Below, one piece after another: positions 35,658 through 44,040 of a stretch of 64,000 nt of DNA; position 1 is the stretch's first letter, and every line of letters starts with the position of its first letter. Below the pieces are notes generated by a model. That model saw only the letters and a program-made list of their open reading frames with translations. It was not told the origin of the DNA and did no database searches. A program made the position numbers and the translations under genes. Location of the stretch: contig NZ_CP014167.1 of assembly GCF_001685395.1 (NCBI RefSeq), positions 1,431,501 to 1,495,500 on the forward strand. The letters run 5' to 3'. The DNA is from Paenibacillus yonginensis (lineage in GTDB: Bacteria > Bacillota > Bacilli > Paenibacillales > Paenibacillaceae).

Positions 35658-36932
35658 ATGGAGAAACACCGTCTGAATCATACGGCAGAGCCGGCAGCGT
35701 TTCAGGTACAGTACGGAGGCGCGGATGGAATCAAAGGATGCGAACAAGAAGAAACCGGATTTCGGTTTCGTGGAGGGCTTGTCCATACGAGGAATAGAAT
35801 CAAGCTGAGCTGCCCCGTCCGGATCGCCTTTCTGGGCGGTTCAATTACGGAAGGGGCAGGAGCCTCCGAAGCGGAAAGGTCCAGCTGGCGGGCTTTGACC
35901 GGCTTTTATTTAAGTGAACGGCTGGGCAGTGAGCAGGTGAGCTGCGTAAATGCGGGTGTCGGCGGCACCTCTTCGGTATTTGGCGCCCATCGGCTGTGTG
36001 AGCATGTTCTCAGCCAGGGGCCGATTGACCTTTTGTTCGTGGAATTTAGTGTCAACGATGGCAGCGATCAGCTGGATCGGGCGGAGGTCATCCGGGGAAT
36101 GGAGGGAATTGTTCGTCAGATGAAGCGGCTGTCGCCGCAGACGGATATTTGTTTCGTATACACCGCCTCGGAGAGAAACTTAAGTGCCGAGAGGCCTGAA
36201 TACATCGCTATTCATGAACAGGTAGCCGAACATTACCAGCTGCCCAGCGTAAATTTGGCGTACAGAGTCTATCAATGGCTTCAAGCCGAAGCGGCCGAGT
36301 GGACCGACCTGGCGCCGGATGGTTACCATCCGAACGACAAAGGGCACGCGCTTTATGCCCGGTATATGAAAGAATTTCTTGAAAAAGCATTATCGGTAGC
36401 GTTATCCGCAAACTTATCAATCGGGCCGGTTGTTTTATCGCACAGCCAGGTTGTTGACAAATCTCTGCCGAAACCGATGGACCCCGCAAGTTATGAATTT
36501 GCAGCCATGGCGCTGCTTTCAGGACTTGAGGAAGAAGAACAAGGTGGAATCAGGCTGATTAGCCAGAGGGGCTTTAACCGGGTAAAACTCGAAGCCGATG
36601 CCCCTTTGATGAACTGGAGATATGACACAGAACATCTGGATGCAGAGCTGAAGGGAGCAGAGCTTGTTTTCCATACCTGGGGGAAGAGCGCCGGTGTTTC
36701 GCTGCTTTGCGGACCGGATTCGGGTATTTTTGAATATTCGGTTAACGGAGCGGAGTTTGTACAGGTTAATCCGTTTGACGAATGGTGCCTGGTGGCTTAC
36801 CGCCCGGTCCATTTTTTATTCCCCTTAGAGGCGGAGCGCGGACCGGTTCACGTCATCCTGCGCAGCACCGGACTAAAAGACGAGCGCAGCTCCGGGTGCA
36901 GGGTAAAAGTTTTACGGTTGTTATCGAATTAA
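35658..36932 (+). CDS. SGNH/GDSL-family hydrolase
   Basis: A 424-residue protein. The catalytic serine is in FLGGSITEGAGA (block I), the Gly in VNAGVGGTSS (block II), the Asn in EFSVNDGSDQ (block III) and the Asp-x-x-His pair in APDGYHPNDKGHALYARYM (block V, core DGYHPNDKGH). The last 150 residues form a beta-rich domain of unknown type. Such enzymes often remove acetyl groups from carbohydrates. No signal peptide is seen, so it should act in the cytoplasm, like the GH95 enzyme. Start ATG 35658 behind GGGGGAGG. Confidence 0.85.
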   Translation: MEKHRLNHTAEPAAFQVQYGGADGIKGCEQEETGFRFRGGLVHTRNRIKLSCPVRIAFLGGSITEGAGASEAERSSWRALTGFYLSERLGSEQVSCVNAGVGGTSSVFGAHRLCEHVLSQGPIDLLFVEFSVNDGSDQLDRAEVIRGMEGIVRQMKRLSPQTDICFVYTASERNLSAERPEYIAIHEQVAEHYQLPSVNLAYRVYQWLQAEAAEWTDLAPDGYHPNDKGHALYARYMKEFLEKALSVALSANLSIGPVVLSHSQVVDKSLPKPMDPASYEFAAMALLSGLEEEEQGGIRLISQRGFNRVKLEADAPLMNWRYDTEHLDAELKGAELVFHTWGKSAGVSLLCGPDSGIFEYSVNGAEFVQVNPFDEWCLVAYRPVHFLFPLEAERGPVHVILRSTGLKDERSSGCRVKVLRLLSN

Positions 36933-36976
36933 GGAGGCGTACAACAAGCAGTAAGACGTCCACTATTTCACTTCAA

Positions 36977-37020
36977 CGGAAGGCAGCCGGATGTGCTCGG
37001 CTGCCTTCCGGGCGTTTATT
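36977..37020 (+). terminator. Rho-independent terminator of the GH95/SGNH locus
   Basis: A perfect 13-base-pair stem (36977-36989 with 36998-37010), followed by GGCGTTTATT. The T-tract is modest. Confidence 0.75.
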
Positions 37021-37105
37021 AGGGATAGTTAATGAGGCATTCCGAATATGGGCTCCCTTCATTCTTGACAGCCTCACTATTCTGCGTTACTATGTAGTGG
37101 TAATA

Positions 37106-37120
37106 AGTAATACTGAATAC
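37106..37120 (+). promoter_or_regulatory. Putative PadR operator before padR-DUF1048
   Basis: AGTAATACTGAATAC lies 45 bases before the padR start. A close copy, differing at two of fifteen bases, stands before the ABC exporter genes (37949-37963). Confidence 0.5.
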
Positions 37121-37164
37121 AAGCGACACAGAGTACTGAAAAAAGCAAAACATGGAGGATCATT

Positions 37165-37509
37165 TTGGATAATATAACAGAAATGCTGAAAGGGGTACTT
37201 GAGGGATGCGTGCTTGAAATTATCAGCCGGGGCGAAACGTACGGCTATGAAATCACACATCAGCTGCGCGAGCTCGGGTTCTCCGATGTCGTCGAAGGTA
37301 CGGTGTATACGATTACTATGCGGCTTGAGAAAAACAACCTGGTGGACATCGAGAAAAAGCCATCCACGATGGGACCGCCGAGGAAATTTTACACACTTAA
37401 TGCAGCAGGCCAAGAGCAACTGAAGCTTTTTTGGATGAAATGGAACTTCATCTCGAGCAAAATGAATGAACTAAAAGCGAATGAGCTGAAAAGGAGAGAA
37501 GAAATATGA
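37165..37509 (+). CDS. PadR family transcriptional regulator
   Basis: A 114-residue short-type PadR protein, all winged helix: [23 protein letters not shown], then [24 protein letters not shown] and [17 protein letters not shown] (cores [33 protein letters not shown]). TTG start behind GGAGG. It overlaps the DUF1048 gene as ATGA. The usual role is repression of the ABC transporter next to it, released by a drug or other toxic compound. Confidence 0.9.
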   Translation: MDNITEMLKGVLEGCVLEIISRGETYGYEITHQLRELGFSDVVEGTVYTITMRLEKNNLVDIEKKPSTMGPPRKFYTLNAAGQEQLKLFWMKWNFISSKMNELKANELKRREEI

Positions 37510-37847
37510 ATTTGTTTGAAAAAATCATCGGTAGTCTGGATGACAAACGGGAATGGAGGGCGCTGGAGGCGCGGGCGAAAGCTCTCCCCAGCGAATACCG
37601 CAGTGCTTACAAAGCTATCCAAAAATATATGTGGACGGCTGGTGATAGTCCTACTGACTGGAAGGACAGCAGCCGGATTTTCGCCGGCATTCTGGATCTC
37701 TTGGAGGAAGGGGCGGCAGAAGGGAAAAAAGTGACCGACCTTACGGGGGAAGACGTGGCTGCTTTCTGCGATGATCTGGTAAAGGATGAGCAGACCTGGA
37801 AGGATAAATACCGCAAGGAGCTGAACGATACCATTGGCAGGGGATGA
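37506..37847 (+). CDS. DUF1048 family protein
   Basis: A 113-residue, mostly helical protein with [29 protein letters not shown] (core [17 protein letters not shown]), the start of the DUF1048 domain. DUF1048 genes are regularly found between a short PadR gene and an ABC-2 transporter, as here. The function is unknown. Start overlaps the padR stop; ribosome site AAAGGAG. Confidence 0.85.
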   Translation: MNLFEKIIGSLDDKREWRALEARAKALPSEYRSAYKAIQKYMWTAGDSPTDWKDSSRIFAGILDLLEEGAAEGKKVTDLTGEDVAAFCDDLVKDEQTWKDKYRKELNDTIGRG

Positions 37848-37881
37848 CCTAAATCGGAACACCAAACTATCCATCAAATCG

Positions 37882-37938
37882 ACTGAATAGCTGATAACGA
37901 CTGAGAAAGAGAATCGCGCTATTCAGTTTTCTTTTTAG
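37882..37938 (+). terminator. Terminator between DUF1048 and the ABC exporter genes
   Basis: ACTGAATAGC (37882-37891) pairs perfectly with GCTATTCAGT (37918-37927), then TTTCTTTTT. The loop is 26 bases long. Confidence 0.65.
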
Positions 37939-37948
37939 CCAGGTAGTC

Positions 37949-37963
37949 AGTAATACAGAATAT
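37949..37963 (+). promoter_or_regulatory. Putative PadR operator before the ABC exporter
   Basis: AGTAATACAGAATAT, matching the site at 37106 in 13 of 15 bases. It lies 60 bases before the ATPase gene and directly behind a terminator, where the promoter must be. Confidence 0.5.
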
Positions 37964-38022
37964 CAGTACAACTAAGTAGCTAGGCGAACCGGTACACTTA
38001 CTTTACTAAGGAGGAAAAAAAG

Positions 38023-38781
38023 ATGAGCCATGCAGCAATTTCTGTACACGGATTAAAAAAGTCCTTTAAGGGTAAGGAAGTTTTAAAAGGGGTGGATTTT
38101 GAGGTGAGGGGCGGAGAAATTTTTGCCCTTCTGGGCTCAAACGGAGCAGGCAAAACAACGACCGTAAATATCCTCTCCACCCTGATGAAGCCGGATAGCG
38201 GGCAAGTGGAGATCTGCGGCTTTAACGTTCAAAATCAACCGGATCAGGTGCGCCAGCGCATCAGCCTGACCGGACAGTTTGCCGCATTGGACGGCATGCA
38301 GACCGGACGGGAAAATCTGATTATGGTCGCCAAGCTCAGGGGAATTTCCCAACCGGCTCAAGTCGCTGACAATCTCCTGACAAAATTCAGTCTGCTGGAT
38401 GCGGCCAACCGCCGTGCGGATAAATATTCCGGCGGCATGAAACGCCGGCTGGACATCGCCATGAGCCTGATCGGGAAACCTGCGGTCATCTTCCTCGATG
38501 AACCGACCACAGGGCTTGATCCTGAAGCTCGACTGGAGGTTTGGCAAACCGTCAAGGAGCTTGCCGGCGGCGGCACGACCATCCTGCTAACCACACAATA
38601 TCTGGAGGAAGCCGAACAAATGGCTGACCGGATCGGCATTCTGCATGAAGGGAAAATCATCACGACCGGTACGCTTGCGGAGCTTAAGCAGATGTTCCCC
38701 CCGGCAAAAGTGGAATATATCGAAAAACAGCCGACACTTGAAGAGATTTTCCTGGCAATTATTAAAAAGGAGGAGAAATAA
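38023..38781 (+). CDS. ABC-2 type exporter ATPase (DrrA-like)
   Basis: A 252-residue ATPase. Walker A is GSNGAGKTT (about 38-46), signature YSGGMKRRLDIAMSL (about 138-152), Walker B VIFLDEPTTGLDPEAR and the H-loop region LLTTQYLEEAEQMADRI. The QYLEEA motif is the DrrA/daunorubicin-resistance hallmark. With the next gene it should pump a drug or toxic metabolite out of the cell. Ribosome site AAGGAGG. Confidence 0.92.
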   Translation: MSHAAISVHGLKKSFKGKEVLKGVDFEVRGGEIFALLGSNGAGKTTTVNILSTLMKPDSGQVEICGFNVQNQPDQVRQRISLTGQFAALDGMQTGRENLIMVAKLRGISQPAQVADNLLTKFSLLDAANRRADKYSGGMKRRLDIAMSLIGKPAVIFLDEPTTGLDPEARLEVWQTVKELAGGGTTILLTTQYLEEAEQMADRIGILHEGKIITTGTLAELKQMFPPAKVEYIEKQPTLEEIFLAIIKKEEK

Positions 38782-39531
38782 ATGAAAAATAAAACCGGGG
38801 TATTACTAGGCTGTCTAATGCGCAATATCCTGAGAAGCCCGGATACGATCCTGACGGTGGCGATTACGCCGGTCATGATGATGCTGCTGTTTGTTTACGT
38901 ATTTGGCGGTGCCATTCAAGCAGGTACGGATAACTATGTGAATTATTTACTGCCAGGAATATTGCTGATCACGATCGCATCCGGCATTGCTTACACTTCC
39001 CTGCGATTGTTTACGGACGTTAAAAGCGGGCTGATGGCCCGTTTCATGACGATGCCCATTAAACGTTCTTCCGTGTTGTGGGCTCATGTGTTAACCTCAC
39101 TCGTCTCCAATGCGCTTACTGTCGTGGTCGTTATTTTGGTCGCGCTTTTGATGGGTTTCCGTTCAAACGCCAACATTCTGGATTGGCTTGCGGTAGCCGG
39201 AATACTCGGGCTGTTTACCATGGCGCTGACTTGGCTCGCGGTTATTCCAGGATTGACCGCAGGGTCGATGGAAGGAGCGACGGCCTATTCGTATCCATTG
39301 ATTTTCCTGCCCTTTATCAGTTCCGCTTTTGTCCCAACCGAAACAATGCCTGCTGTTGTCCGTGTGTTCGCTGAGAACCAGCCTGTGACCTCCATCGTAA
39401 ATTCGATACGTGCCCTTTTGGAAGAAGGGTCTGTTGGTAACGGCATCTGGACTGCGCTGGCCTGGTGCATCGGTATCATGATAATCTCGTATTTTATCGC
39501 CAGTAAAGTATTTAAACGCCAGTTAGGTTAG
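38782..39531 (+). CDS. ABC-2 type exporter permease (DrrB-like)
   Basis: A 249-residue membrane protein with six helices. The N-terminal LMRNILRSPDTILTVAITPVMMMLLFVYVFGG, and the motif ENQPVTSIVNSIRALLEEG (core NQPVTSIVNSIRALL) near residue 200, are typical of DrrB-type permeases. Its ATG follows the ATPase stop directly (no bases between), behind AAGGAGGAG that lies inside the ATPase gene, so the two are coupled. Confidence 0.92.
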   Translation: MKNKTGVLLGCLMRNILRSPDTILTVAITPVMMMLLFVYVFGGAIQAGTDNYVNYLLPGILLITIASGIAYTSLRLFTDVKSGLMARFMTMPIKRSSVLWAHVLTSLVSNALTVVVVILVALLMGFRSNANILDWLAVAGILGLFTMALTWLAVIPGLTAGSMEGATAYSYPLIFLPFISSAFVPTETMPAVVRVFAENQPVTSIVNSIRALLEEGSVGNGIWTALAWCIGIMIISYFIASKVFKRQLG

Positions 39532-39642
39532 GAGTCCTGCGGGAATCGGTTATTAGTTAATAGTTATTTAAAGCTATTTGATCTTTCTCCTGATGCAGTT
39601 ATAGAATTAAAGCTGCCCTGATTTGAGACTTGAGGTGAGGAC

Positions 39643-40145
39643 ATGGAGATTCGCGTGTTAACTGCGGAGGATGCCGAGATTTACCGGGAGATCCGATTGA
39701 GGTCTCTGAAGGAAAATCCGGAGGCTTTCTTAACTACCTATGAAAGGGAACAAAACCTGCCTATTGAAGAGCTGCGGCAAAAAATCAAGGCCACGGAGCA
39801 TCAGTTTACTTTGGGGGCTTTTATGGACGGCGAGCTTGCTGGGATCGTCACTTTTGTAAGGGAGAGCAGAGCTAAAATTACCCATAAAGGCAATGTTTTC
39901 GCTATGTATGTATCCCCTGAATTTAGGAAACAGGCATCGCCAAAGCCCTGGTTCGGCGGTTGATTGAAAAGGCAAAACAGCTTGAGGGACTCGAACAGAT
40001 TAATCTTGCTGTTATCACAGCTAACAAAGGGGCCAAGCGGTTATATGAAGCAGCAGGTTTTATAACTTATGGAACGGAGCAAAATGCCTTAAAGGCTGGT
40101 GGCCGATATTGGGACGAAGACTACATGGTCTTGCGCTTAAACTGA
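39643..40145 (+). pseudogene. GNAT acetyltransferase, frameshifted
   Basis: The first 97 codons encode the start of a GNAT enzyme (YREIRLRSLKENPEAFLTTYE; VFAMYVSPEFRK). At 39933-39934 a G seems to be missing: one more G would restore RKQGIAKALVRRLIEKAKQLEGL (core QGIAKALVRRLIE), the acetyl-CoA binding loop, and continue to AAGFITYGTEQNALKAGGRYWDEDYMVLRLN (core YGTEQNALKAGGRYWDE) at 40145. The repaired protein would have about 167 residues, normal for the family. As written, the first ORF ends at 39963 without the CoA-binding half. Confidence 0.82.
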
Positions 40146-40184
40146 CGGGCGGGGAAATGAGACCATCCAAGTGGAGGGAAAATC

Positions 40185-40649
40185 ATGTTAAAGGTTATTG
40201 TGCCGTATCAAGCCCATTACCATGATAAACTGGTGGGGATTTGGCACCGGGCTGTCGTTCAAACCCACACCTTTCTGACGGAACAGGATATCGAGTTTTA
40301 TCATCAGATGGTCCGGAGTGGCGCATTGGGGCAGGTTGAGATCTGGATCGAGATAGAGGAAGATCAGGAGCCGGTCGGCTTTATCGGTCTTGACGGATCC
40401 AAAATCGAAATGTTATTCGTAGACCCTAAATATCATGGACGAGGAACAGGCCGCCGTTTAATCGAGCATACAAAAGCCTTAAAAGGAGATAATCTCCAAG
40501 TCGACGTGAACGAGCAGAACACTGGGGCATACGTCTTCTATGAACGGCTGGGTTTTATTTGGACCGGCAGGTCAGAGCTGGATGCTTCAGGCCGACCTTT
40601 TCCGCTGCTGCATCTGGAGTTTAAAGGAAGCGGCATAGAAGCGCCTTAG
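40185..40649 (+). CDS. GNAT acetyltransferase (YjaB-like)
   Basis: A 154-residue acetyltransferase. The CoA-binding loop is seen in FVDPKYHGRGTGRRLIEHTK (about 84-103) and the closing part in NEQNTGAYVFYERLGF (about 107-122). The front (YHDKLVGIWHRAVVQTHTFL) resembles YjaB-type proteins, whose substrate is unknown. Intact, unlike its neighbour. Ribosome site GGAGGG. Confidence 0.85.
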   Translation: MLKVIVPYQAHYHDKLVGIWHRAVVQTHTFLTEQDIEFYHQMVRSGALGQVEIWIEIEEDQEPVGFIGLDGSKIEMLFVDPKYHGRGTGRRLIEHTKALKGDNLQVDVNEQNTGAYVFYERLGFIWTGRSELDASGRPFPLLHLEFKGSGIEAP

Positions 40650-40725
40650 CACCTGACAAGGAATGAAGTTTAGGCCGCCAAAATAAACAAAATCGGCACT
40701 TTTAATGAAAGAACCTTCTGCGTTT

Positions 40726-41982
40726 TGAAGTGCACCCCTTAGAATAGACATTGGAAAAACCCCATGGTTATTCCGATGAATTCTAGGGGGTGTATTTTTG
40801 TGGCTATAAAAGGACAAAAGTTTAAGCGTTATCTAGAAGAACTCAAGCTTAAAGCGATTCGACTTCATATTGAAGAGAAGTGGACCTATCGGCAAATCAA
40901 TGAACACTTAGGTATTCAGGATAAAGACCGAATGAAGCGATGGATGCGAAAGTATCGGGAGCAAGGTGAGTTTGGATTATTGGATCAGCGAGGTCGACGT
41001 AAAGCCTATATCGATCAGGATCGGTATGTTCAGAAGCTTGAGCGGGAGAATGAACGGTTAAAAAAGTGCTTGGAAATCTGGATGCGGGAAAAGGAACGCT
41101 TTACCCTTATCGAGCAAGCGGCAAACCGGGGGGAAGTAGCTGAACTCTGCAGCCTCATTGGCGTCTCAAGAAGTGGTTACTACGCTTATTTAAAGCGGAA
41201 AGGCAACGATCGGGATGCGGAAGCGAAACAGCTCATCTCTACGGTTTACAAACGCTACGAAGGAAAATACGGTTACCGGCAACTTCAGTTATTCTTGTGG
41301 CAAGATGAGGGCGTATGGATGAATCACAAGAAGATTCTACGACTCATGCAAGAGCTTGGCATTCAAGCTCAGATTCGCCGGAAACAACGCACAAACGCTG
41401 TTTACCGAGCGGCAGAGCGTGTAGCGGAGAATCTGCTTCAACGAAATTTCACGGCCGAAAGACCCAACCAGAAATGGGTCACGGATATTACCCAATATCG
41501 GGTTGGTGAGCGATGGCTCTACCTTTCGGCCATCAAAGACTTATTCAATAATGAAATAATCGCCTACCAACTTAGCGAACGGAATGACAACGAGTTGGTT
41601 CTCCGAACCTTCGCCAAAGCGTTTGCTAAGCAAAAAGACGTGACCGGGTTGGTCGTTCACAGCGACCAAGGTTTCCAGTACACGTCTCATGCTTACCACA
41701 ACATGCTGCCAAAGGTTGGCGCCCGAATCAGCATGTCTCGCCGAGGCAATTGTCTAGACAACGCCTCCATGGAGAGCTTCTTCTCGCATCTCAAAACGGA
41801 AGGGCTCTATCCCTATGATATCCGAAATCTGACAGAGGCACAAAGACGAATTGAAAAATATATACGGTTTTATAACCAAAGTCGACCACAACGGAAGCTA
41901 AAAAAACTGACGCCGATCGAGTATCGACGTCAGTTCGCTGCCTAGGTGTTTTTTTGATGTCCACTAAATAGGGGCTTGACCA
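40726..41982 (+). mobile_element. IS3-family insertion sequence, IS150-like group
   Basis: A 1257-base element. Ends begin TG and finish CA, and the terminal regions are imperfect inverted repeats with shared CCCCT, GACAT and A-rich blocks (left 40726-40760, right 41946-41982). A 3-base direct repeat TTT (40723-40725 and 41983-41985) is the likely target duplication. It carries one transposase gene and seems intact and recent. Confidence 0.85.
40800..41945 (+). CDS. IS3-family transposase in a single reading frame
   Basis: A 381-residue protein joining what are usually OrfA and OrfB. Residues 1-60 hold helix-turn-helix units (WTYRQINEHLGIQDKDRMKRWMRKY, core YRQINEHLGIQDKDRMKRW), followed by a leucine-rich coil (VQKLERENERLKKCLEIW), an HTH_21 segment and the integrase core with the DDE triad: Asp in WVTDITQY, Asp in VVHSDQGFQYTS and Glu in NASMESFFSHLKTE. 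At 41060-41066 lies A6G, aligned in frame as A-AAA-AAG at the place where IS3 elements normally shift frame; here the zero frame already gives the full transposase. GTG start behind AGGGGG. Confidence 0.9.
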   Translation: MAIKGQKFKRYLEELKLKAIRLHIEEKWTYRQINEHLGIQDKDRMKRWMRKYREQGEFGLLDQRGRRKAYIDQDRYVQKLERENERLKKCLEIWMREKERFTLIEQAANRGEVAELCSLIGVSRSGYYAYLKRKGNDRDAEAKQLISTVYKRYEGKYGYRQLQLFLWQDEGVWMNHKKILRLMQELGIQAQIRRKQRTNAVYRAAERVAENLLQRNFTAERPNQKWVTDITQYRVGERWLYLSAIKDLFNNEIIAYQLSERNDNELVLRTFAKAFAKQKDVTGLVVHSDQGFQYTSHAYHNMLPKVGARISMSRRGNCLDNASMESFFSHLKTEGLYPYDIRNLTEAQRRIEKYIRFYNQSRPQRKLKKLTPIEYRRQFAA

Positions 41983-42030
41983 TTTCGCGGAAGGTTCTTT
42001 TATTTTTTTTCCAATTTAAAAATGTTTCAA

Positions 42031-42921
42031 TCAGCTCTTAATAGCTCCCATCATCATGCCCTTAACAAAATATTTCTGCACAAACGGATAAACGAGAATG
42101 ATAGGAATCGTAGCAACCATCGTTGTGGCCATCCGGATGCTTTCCGTCGAGACCGGAATTTGTTTCGAGCTCTGGGCCAGCTGCTGGGCGTCCGACATCA
42201 TGCCGGCAGTCTGGTATTGGTTGAGGATCTTGACCAGAACAGCCTGCAGCGTTTTGAGGTTTGGTTTGTAGGTGTACACATAGGAATCATACCAGGAATT
42301 CCAGTGGCCGATGGCCAGAAACAAACCGATGGTGGCGAGCACCGGCACGCACAGCGGCATGACGATCCGGAAGAAGATCTGCAGATCGTTGGCTCCGTCG
42401 ATTTTCGAGGACTCTTCGATCTCCCCCGGAATCTGCTCGATAAAGGTACGAACCAGAATCATCAGGAATACGCCGATCAGCCCCGGGAAAATAAATACCC
42501 AGAACGAATCGATCAGGCCTACAGATTTAATGACCATATAAGTCGGAATCAGGCCGCCGCCAAAATACATCGTAAAGACGAAGAAGAAGGAGAAATACCT
42601 CCAGCCGAGCAAATAACGTTTGCTGAGCGAATAAGCCAGCATGGAGATGCAGAAGATCGACAATGCTGTTCCGATAAGGGTCCGAAGCACGGTCACCTCA
42701 AGCGCGCTCCAGATTTCAGGATTCCGGAAGATCGTCCGGTAGCTTTCAAAAGTCAGCGATCGGGGCCAGAAATATAAATTCCCGCGAAGCGTATCCGTCG
42801 CATCGTTCAGGGAAATGACCAGGATGTTCCAGAACGGGTAGAAGGTGATGATGAAGATACCCGCCAGGAAAATATACAGCGCCGCGTCAAACAAACGCTC
42901 GGCAAAAGTTTTGCTGTTCAT
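42031..42921 (-). CDS. Carbohydrate ABC transporter permease, LplC/YtcP type
   Basis: A 296-residue membrane protein. It has FITFYPFWNILVISLNDATDTLRGNLYFWPRSLTFESY (core PFWNILVISLNDATD) at the front, AYSLSKRYLLGWRYF and MYFGGGLIPTYMVIKSVGL in the middle, and the EAA loop EIEESSKIDGANDLQIFFRIVMPL (core ESSKIDGANDLQIF). Second gene of a two-gene minus-strand operon, 23 bases after the LplB-type gene. It probably works with the lipoprotein at 47.6 kb, as no other free binding protein lies near. Confidence 0.9.
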   Translation of the reverse strand: MNSKTFAERLFDAALYIFLAGIFIITFYPFWNILVISLNDATDTLRGNLYFWPRSLTFESYRTIFRNPEIWSALEVTVLRTLIGTALSIFCISMLAYSLSKRYLLGWRYFSFFFVFTMYFGGGLIPTYMVIKSVGLIDSFWVFIFPGLIGVFLMILVRTFIEQIPGEIEESSKIDGANDLQIFFRIVMPLCVPVLATIGLFLAIGHWNSWYDSYVYTYKPNLKTLQAVLVKILNQYQTAGMMSDAQQLAQSSKQIPVSTESIRMATTMVATIPIILVYPFVQKYFVKGMMMGAIKS

Positions 42922-42944
42922 ATGAAGTCCCTCCGGTGTAAGGT

Positions 42945-43925
42945 TTAGAATAGGGAGTGCCCGTTCACTCTTTTGGCAATAAAATTGACGATCACCACAA
43001 TGATGAAAGCGACTACGGAACTGAACATGCCTACTGCGGAAGCGTAGGAGAACATGCCGTTCTGGATCCCGTAGCGGAAGGAGTAGGTCGACAATACGTC
43101 CGAATAATCCATGGTCAGGTCATTGCCAAGCAGGAAATGCTGGTCAAAGCCCGCATTCAGGATGCCGCCGAGCGCCAGGATCAGCAGGATAACAATCGTT
43201 GGTTTCAAGTGCGGCAGCGTAATGTACCGGATTTGTTTAAACCGGTTGGCCCCGTCGACCTTAGCGGCCTCATACAGCTCCGGATTGATCGAAGAGATGG
43301 CGGCCAGATACATAATGGAACTGTAGCCCATGTCTTTCCAGGTATTGCCGAGGGCGACGATCCACCAGAAATATTTGCCGTTCTGCAGGAACAGAATGCT
43401 TTCATCCGTGATGTGCAGAAATTTGAGCAGACCGTTGATGGCCCCGTCCGAGGACAACAGGGTTACGATGATGTTCGCAGCGATAACCCAGGAGATGAAA
43501 TAAGGCAGATAAGAAGCGGTCTGGACGGTTTTCTTAAAGGAGACATTCTTGATTTCGTTGATGGCGATGGCGATCAGGATCGGCATCGGGAACGAGAAGA
43601 GCAGGGTAATGAGGGTGGATGCCAGCGTGTTCCGCATAATGATCAGGAAATCGCCATTGCTGAAGAAATAATCGAACCACTTAAAGCCCACGAACTCACT
43701 ATGAAATAAAGTCTGCCAAAATGCGCCGAGCGTCGGCTGGTAGTTGACGAAGGACATGTACAATCCGACCATCGGCGTATAGGCGAAAATGAGCGCCCAG
43801 ATGATGGCGGGCAGCATCATCAGGAAGAGGAATTTTTGCTGCTTGAATTTCAACCAGGTCTTACGCTGCGGGATCGCAAGAGCCGGTATTTGGGGGTTCT
43901 CTTGCACTTTTGTAAAGGGTTTCAT
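42945..43925 (-). CDS. Sugar ABC transporter permease, LplB type
   Basis: A 326-residue membrane protein, first gene of the minus-strand pair. Front helix KFLFLMMLPAIIWALIFAYTPMVGLYMSF (core MMLPAIIWALIFAYTP) and EAA loop YEAAKVDGANRFKQIRYITLP (core EAAKVDGANRFKQI). The N-terminal 25 residues are a polar, Pro- and Lys-rich cytoplasmic extension. It diverges from the yesN-like gene across 173 bases that carry a plus-strand promoter with a cre site. Confidence 0.9.
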   Translation of the reverse strand: MKPFTKVQENPQIPALAIPQRKTWLKFKQQKFLFLMMLPAIIWALIFAYTPMVGLYMSFVNYQPTLGAFWQTLFHSEFVGFKWFDYFFSNGDFLIIMRNTLASTLITLLFSFPMPILIAIAINEIKNVSFKKTVQTASYLPYFISWVIAANIIVTLLSSDGAINGLLKFLHITDESILFLQNGKYFWWIVALGNTWKDMGYSSIMYLAAISSINPELYEAAKVDGANRFKQIRYITLPHLKPTIVILLILALGGILNAGFDQHFLLGNDLTMDYSDVLSTYSFRYGIQNGMFSYASAVGMFSSVVAFIIVVIVNFIAKRVNGHSLF

Positions 43926-44040
43926 TTTGCTGCACCTCGCAATCTCAAGTTACTTAAAATTATAGGACCGGCCAAAAAGCAGTGTCGATATGACAATCTA
44001 ACGAATGATACTTGAAAATAACTTTCATGCGTAAGAACGA

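Larger units (their letters stand above)
40708..42010 (+). terminator. Rho-independent terminator split by an IS3 element
   Basis: Left arm AAAGAACCTTCTGCG (40708-40722) and right arm CGCGGAAGGTTCTTT (41986-42000) are complementary over 15 bases (one G-T pair), with TATTTTTTTT after the right arm. They are separated by the IS3 element and by one copy of TTT on each side. With the element and one TTT removed, this is a perfect terminator with a TTT loop, serving the GNAT gene. Confidence 0.75.

Noticed and set aside
39960-40145. Separate small gene of 61 codons
   Set aside because: It is the C-terminal half of the frameshifted GNAT gene, not an independent gene.
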